The notes beneath the pieces are model-generated. The model did not search any database. It worked only from the letters and a program-made list of their open reading frames with translations, and was not told the origin of the DNA. DNA of 64,000 bases from Bacteroidota bacterium (GTDB lineage: Bacteria > Bacteroidota > Bacteroidia > AKYH767-A > OLB10), in assembly GCA_016709725.1 (NCBI GenBank), contig JADJMG010000013.1:76465-140464 (forward strand), in the 5' to 3' direction. A program made the translations under genes and the position numbers. Of this stretch, positions 61,200 to 64,000 are shown piece by piece. Every line of letters starts with the position of its first letter. Position 1 is the stretch's first letter.

Positions 61200-61875
61200 T
61201 GCAGGGATCCTTTTCTTTTTCGTTCAATTGTTTCAATTATCCGCTCGAACATCGCTCGCTGTTGCTGTGTTAACTTTTCTTTTGGCTGCCTGCTATTATT
61301 TACGGAAAGGAGAAATTTTGCCTATAAAAAAAGGATATTTCATTGCCATTCTCTTTTTCACTACCCTTAGTTATTTCGCGTTGCAGGGATTCAACAATCG
61401 TTTCAATCAAGTTTCCAATGCTATCACTTCTACTCCCGCAGACCAAGTTCAACCTGAATACAACAGCACAACGGGAAGATTAGAAATTTGGAAGGAGAGT
61501 ATGGAAATCCTACAGGACAACTGGCTCATCGGCACAGGAACCGGCGATGTGAAAGACGAGCTGATAAAAACCTATGAAAAGCATCAATTCACTTACGCCC
61601 TCGACAAAAAGCTTAACGCCCATAACCAGTTCTTACAAGTTTGGCTCACATTGGGAATTGTGGGTCTGCTCTTGCTCATCTGGTCACTTGTACTTCCCAT
61701 CTATCGATTAAAATCACAGGGGCAACCACTATTTGCTCTTTTTGCTATGGTCATTATCTTGAATTCCATGACTGAATCGATTCTGGAAGTACAAAAAGGT
61801 GTCTTGTTTTTTGTTTTCTTTTATAGCTTGTTGGTAGCGGGAAAAGAAATTCATACAACTAAAGAAACACATTAA
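61162..61875 (+). CDS. O-antigen ligase (WaaL-like), C-terminal fragment
   Basis: The C-terminal 235 residues of a Wzy_C/WaaL-type polysaccharide ligase. It contains the conserved membrane helix and periplasmic loop with the ligase core TGRLEIWKESMEILQDNWLIGTGTGDVKDEL and the catalytic-type His in KLNAHNQFLQVWLTLGIVG. It would join glycan to lipid A core or a carrier lipid. Frames of the three pieces cover 60779-61875, about 360 residues against an expected 420-450. Confidence 0.85.
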   Translation: MIPQKEQYLKYYSAGILFFFVQLFQLSARTSLAVAVLTFLLAACYYLRKGEILPIKKGYFIAILFFTTLSYFALQGFNNRFNQVSNAITSTPADQVQPEYNSTTGRLEIWKESMEILQDNWLIGTGTGDVKDELIKTYEKHQFTYALDKKLNAHNQFLQVWLTLGIVGLLLLIWSLVLPIYRLKSQGQPLFALFAMVIILNSMTESILEVQKGVLFFVFFYSLLVAGKEIHTTKETH

Positions 61876-61913
61876 GATTAAAACTATAATTCATTAAATT
61901 CGACATTCCTCCT

Positions 61914-61921
61914 TATTTTTG
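61914..61921 (+). promoter_or_regulatory. TAnnTTTG -7 element upstream of the aminotransferase gene
   Basis: TATTTTTG ends 15 bp before the aminotransferase ATG at 61937. It may give the last part of the cluster its own promoter. Confidence 0.4.
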
Positions 61922-61936
61922 ACCTATCTAAAAAAC

Positions 61937-62845
61937 ATGGCCCTTATCCCCTTCTCTCCGCCCCGCATCGATGATGAAATCATTCAGGAAGTTACAGCAG
62001 CTTTGAAATCGGGCTGGATCACTACGGGTCCGCGCACCAAGCAATTTGAAAAAGAACTGAGTGCCTATAACGGTAATGAATATACGCTTTGTTTAAATTC
62101 AGCAACCGCAGGACTCGAGATTATGCTGCGTTGGTTTGGAGTGAAGGAAGGCGACGAAGTGATTTTGCCTGCGTACACTTATGCTGCGACTGCCAATGTG
62201 GTGGTACATTGCGGAGCCCGACCTGTATTGGTAGATGTGAATGCTTCCGATTTTAACATCAATGTAGAAAATGTAAAAGCTGCCATCACTTCCAAAACGA
62301 AAGTAATTATGCCCGTCGATTTTGGCGGACTCCCTTGCGATTACACGAGATTAATGGAAGTGGTGAATGCTTCTGAAATAAAATCAAAGTTTACTGCCGA
62401 GACCGAGGTTCAGAAAAAATTGGGACGGATTATGATTTTGTCGGATGCAGCGCATAGCTTAGGCGCTACCTATTATGGTAAACGAACCGGAATCTGGGCC
62501 GATGCCTCTGTATTTTCTTTTCACGCTGTAAAAAATTTAACTACGGCCGAAGGGGGAGCCATTGCTTTGATGCTTCCGCCGCCATTCAGCAATGAAGAAG
62601 TTTATAAATTCTTATGCATTTATACCTTGCACGGACAAAACAAAGATGCCTTGGCCAAAATGCAAAAAGGAAATTGGAAGTACGATATCATTGAAGCGGG
62701 CTTTAAATGCAACATGACCGATTTAGTGGCCGCTATCGGACTCATTGAATTAAGACGTTATAACGACGATACGCTTGTCGTTCGAAAACAAGTTTGCGAT
62801 TATTATTACGACGCTTCATTCAAGCTATTTTTGATGAGGATGTAA
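61937..62845 (+). CDS. DegT/DnrJ/EryC1/StrS aminotransferase, N-terminal fragment
   Basis: A PLP-dependent sugar aminotransferase that would make amino sugars for the glycan. The frame from ATG 61937 has LIPFSPPRIDDEIIQEVTAALKSGWITTGPRTKQFE, NSATAGLEIMLRWFGVKEGDEVILPAYTYAATANVV, ILSDAAHSLGATYYGKRTG (Asp of the PLP site) and FSFHAVKNLTTAEGGAI with the Schiff-base Lys in HAVKN. The reading is genuine up to YYYDA (about 62813), then out of frame. About 40-45 residues of the family are missing before the next fragment. Confidence 0.92.
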   Translation: MALIPFSPPRIDDEIIQEVTAALKSGWITTGPRTKQFEKELSAYNGNEYTLCLNSATAGLEIMLRWFGVKEGDEVILPAYTYAATANVVVHCGARPVLVDVNASDFNINVENVKAAITSKTKVIMPVDFGGLPCDYTRLMEVVNASEIKSKFTAETEVQKKLGRIMILSDAAHSLGATYYGKRTGIWADASVFSFHAVKNLTTAEGGAIALMLPPPFSNEEVYKFLCIYTLHGQNKDALAKMQKGNWKYDIIEAGFKCNMTDLVAAIGLIELRRYNDDTLVVRKQVCDYYYDASFKLFLMRM

Positions 62846-63051
62846 GTGTGAATGTGCATTTCATTCCATTACCCCAGCTTTCGTTTTATAAAAAGCAAGG
62901 ATTTAATATTGACGATTATCCTGTAACGTATTCCAATTTCGCTACTGAAATTTCACTTCCTATTTTTTACGATTTAACCACGGAGCAAAAACAACGTGTA
63001 GTTTCAGCCGTCGTGAAAGCGGTTGAATCGGTATTGGTAAAAGCTACATGA
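62794..63051 (+). CDS. DegT-type aminotransferase, C-terminal fragment
   Basis: The C-terminal 75 residues: IQAIFDEDVSVNVHFIPLPQLSFYKKQGFNIDDYPVTYSNFATEISLPIFYDL, matching the end of the same family. The genuine reading begins at FIQAIFDEDVSV (near 62817), so the first residues MRLLLRR are a frame artefact. The sequence lacks the helix SYHLF...LR that normally precedes it; this is the third gene of the cluster with a short internal loss. The stop overlaps the next start. Confidence 0.85.
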   Translation: MRLLLRRFIQAIFDEDVSVNVHFIPLPQLSFYKKQGFNIDDYPVTYSNFATEISLPIFYDLTTEQKQRVVSAVVKAVESVLVKAT

Positions 63052-63644
63052 TGGCCAAAAGACTCTTCGATTTATTGGTGAGTTTAATAATGTCGGTGCT
63101 CTTGAGTCCGCTGTTGTTGGTATTGGCATTGGCGGTAAAATTTTCGAGTAAAGGTCCAGCGTTTTACATGCAGGAACGCATTGGTAAAAACCAAATACCC
63201 TTTCGCATCTTTAAATTCAGAACCATGTTTCTCGATGCCGATAAAAAAGGATTAATCACAGTGGGTGGACGTGATCCGAGGGTGACACGGGTTGGATATT
63301 TTTTAAGAAAGTATAAGTTAGATGAGCTCCCGCAGTTGTTTAATGTGGTGTTGGGAGAAATGAGTTTGGTGGGTCCGAGACCGGAAGTGAAAAGATATGT
63401 GGAGATGTATTCGGTGGAGCAAAAGAAAGTGTTGGAAGTAAAGCCTGGTATCACGGATTATGCGTCGATTGAATATGCTAATGAAAATGAGTTATTGGGA
63501 AAAGCGAAGGATCCGGAGAAAATGTATGTTGAGGAAATTATGCCGGCGAAGTTGAAGTTGAATTTGAGGTATGTGGAAGAGAAAAGTTTCTTCGTGGATT
63601 TGAAGATTATTTTTCGGACTGCTATGAAGATTTTCGGCAATTAG
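63048..63644 (+). CDS. Sugar transferase (bacterial phosphoglycosyltransferase)
   Basis: A 198-residue monotopic phosphoglycosyltransferase (WcaJ/PglC-like). One N-terminal re-entrant helix (LFDLLVSLIMSVLLSPLLLVLALAVKF) is followed by the FRIFKFRTMF motif, LRKYKLDELPQLFNVVLGEMSLVGPRPEV (Asp-Glu catalytic dyad in DELPQ) and KPGITDYASI. It would load the first sugar phosphate on undecaprenyl phosphate, starting assembly of the glycan made by this cluster. It overlaps the aminotransferase by 4 bp. Confidence 0.96.
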   Translation: MMAKRLFDLLVSLIMSVLLSPLLLVLALAVKFSSKGPAFYMQERIGKNQIPFRIFKFRTMFLDADKKGLITVGGRDPRVTRVGYFLRKYKLDELPQLFNVVLGEMSLVGPRPEVKRYVEMYSVEQKKVLEVKPGITDYASIEYANENELLGKAKDPEKMYVEEIMPAKLKLNLRYVEEKSFFVDLKIIFRTAMKIFGN

Positions 63645-63708
63645 AAAATTTAAACGCGGCGAACGCTGCGAAAACGTTGCGACCGCTGCGTTTAAATAAA
63701 GTTTGTGG
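63645..63708. repeat. TTTAAACGCGG inverted repeat between convergent genes
   Basis: TTTAAACGCGG at about 63649 and CCGCTGCGTTTAAA at about 63687 form an imperfect inverted repeat around GCTGCGAAAACGTTGCG. It fills the gap between the sugar transferase and the convergent transglutaminase-like gene, another junction with a potential shared hairpin. Confidence 0.6.
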
Positions 63709-64000
63709 TTAGGAAGAAAATAATCCGATCATTAACCCAATCTCATCCACCTTTTCCGTATCCCCTAACTTTTGATATGAATACGATAAATTACGAAGCA
63801 TCCGTAAAATCATATCCTTATTGCTGCAGGGTTGGTAATAACTATTCTGCGGATCGAGTTTTAGCTTTTTTACAAATTGATCGATGTCGCCTTTGCCGAA
63901 CACCGAACCTTTGCTAAACGGATTTATGTAAAACAACACGCGACCTGTATTTCCTTCTTCACCCTCACGCACTTCGAGGTAGGATAAAATAAAATGCTCG
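63709..64000 (-). CDS. Transglutaminase-like domain protein, C-terminal end (cut by window edge)
   Basis: About 97 residues at the window end; the frame stays open to base 64000 (EHFILSYLEVREGEEGN precedes the first Met). The segment HFILSYLE, GRVLFYINPFSKGSVFGKGDIDQFVKKL, YYQPCSNKDMILRMLRNLSYSYQKLGD resembles the C-terminal part of the SirB1/transglutaminase-like family of Bacteroidota (about 280 residues), with PCSN a family signature. Function is uncertain; the core Cys/His domain lies outside the window. Confidence 0.78.
   Translation of the reverse strand, partial: EHFILSYLEVREGEEGNTGRVLFYINPFSKGSVFGKGDIDQFVKKLKLDPQNSYYQPCSNKDMILRMLRNLSYSYQKLGDTEKVDEIGLMIGLFSS

Noticed and set aside
54382..63644. 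Phage or genomic island boundary at the polysaccharide cluster
   Set aside because: No integrase, tRNA end or flanking direct repeat was found; the cluster follows rny directly, and composition does not visibly change by eye.

Overview
The window is chromosomal DNA from a member of the Bacteroidota, most likely a Flavobacteriales-like lineage. The evidence is AT-rich sequence, type IX secretion (T9SS) C-terminal sorting domains on two secreted proteins, many TAnnTTTG-type -7 promoter elements lying almost on top of start codons, a ZapA-6S RNA-RNase Y arrangement, and several Bacteroidota-only families (START-like, SMUG2, FTCD/HutI/HutG cluster). No phage, integrase, transposase or CRISPR array was seen.

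Layout. 0-9.5 kb: AIM24-family protein, PhnP-like hydrolase, the three-gene proton-translocating transhydrogenase locus (interrupted by a four-helix-bundle S23-type gene), SelD plus SelU for selenium modification of tRNA, and YqgE. 9.7-19.2 kb: PdxH, a broken metallophosphoesterase, an RsmI-like methylase, then a leftward operon SMUG2 glycosylase - membrane protein - HutI - HutG - FTCD for histidine breakdown, and PrmA. 19.4-29.5 kb: a giant secreted protein of about 1,480 residues in two frames, PlsY, a TPR/PD40/SPOR envelope protein, ClpS, an M48 lipoprotein protease, NfeD and flotillin-like FloA. 29.5-43.5 kb: a T9SS beta-propeller protein, tRNA-Arg(ACG), MOSC and GIY-YIG proteins among simple repeats, ribosomal protein L19, a glycosyltransferase with an LptF/G permease, an unusual START-domain protein with a histone-H1-like tail, SanA-like and LolD proteins and a large vWA-type protein. 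43.5-45.4 kb: a tandem array of about 250-bp units with nested palindromes. 45.4-54.3 kb: a damaged T9SS protein, universal stress protein, cation-efflux and TauE/SafE transporters, a broken M23 peptidase, ZapA, a candidate 6S RNA and RNase Y. 54.4-63.6 kb: an exopolysaccharide or O-antigen cluster (flippase, five glycosyltransferases including GT11, WecB, O-antigen ligase, aminotransferase, phosphoglycosyltransferase). The window ends inside a leftward transglutaminase-like gene.

Two themes run through the region. First, intergenic DNA is loaded with short repeat families (GCGAAATGCGAA arrays, AGCTACTAGCTGC, AATTAAG, TCCCGATAGCTATCGGGA palindromes, GGAGAATC/CTCCTACT runs and the 250-bp array). 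They sit at gene 3' ends, and at convergent junctions in opposing orientations, as if they form large shared hairpins. Second, about a dozen genes carry single-base indels, many in homopolymers, including the normally conserved RNase Y. Three genes in the polysaccharide cluster also have short internal deletions. Much of this is better explained by uncorrected sequencing or assembly error than by gene decay, so broken genes here should be read with caution.
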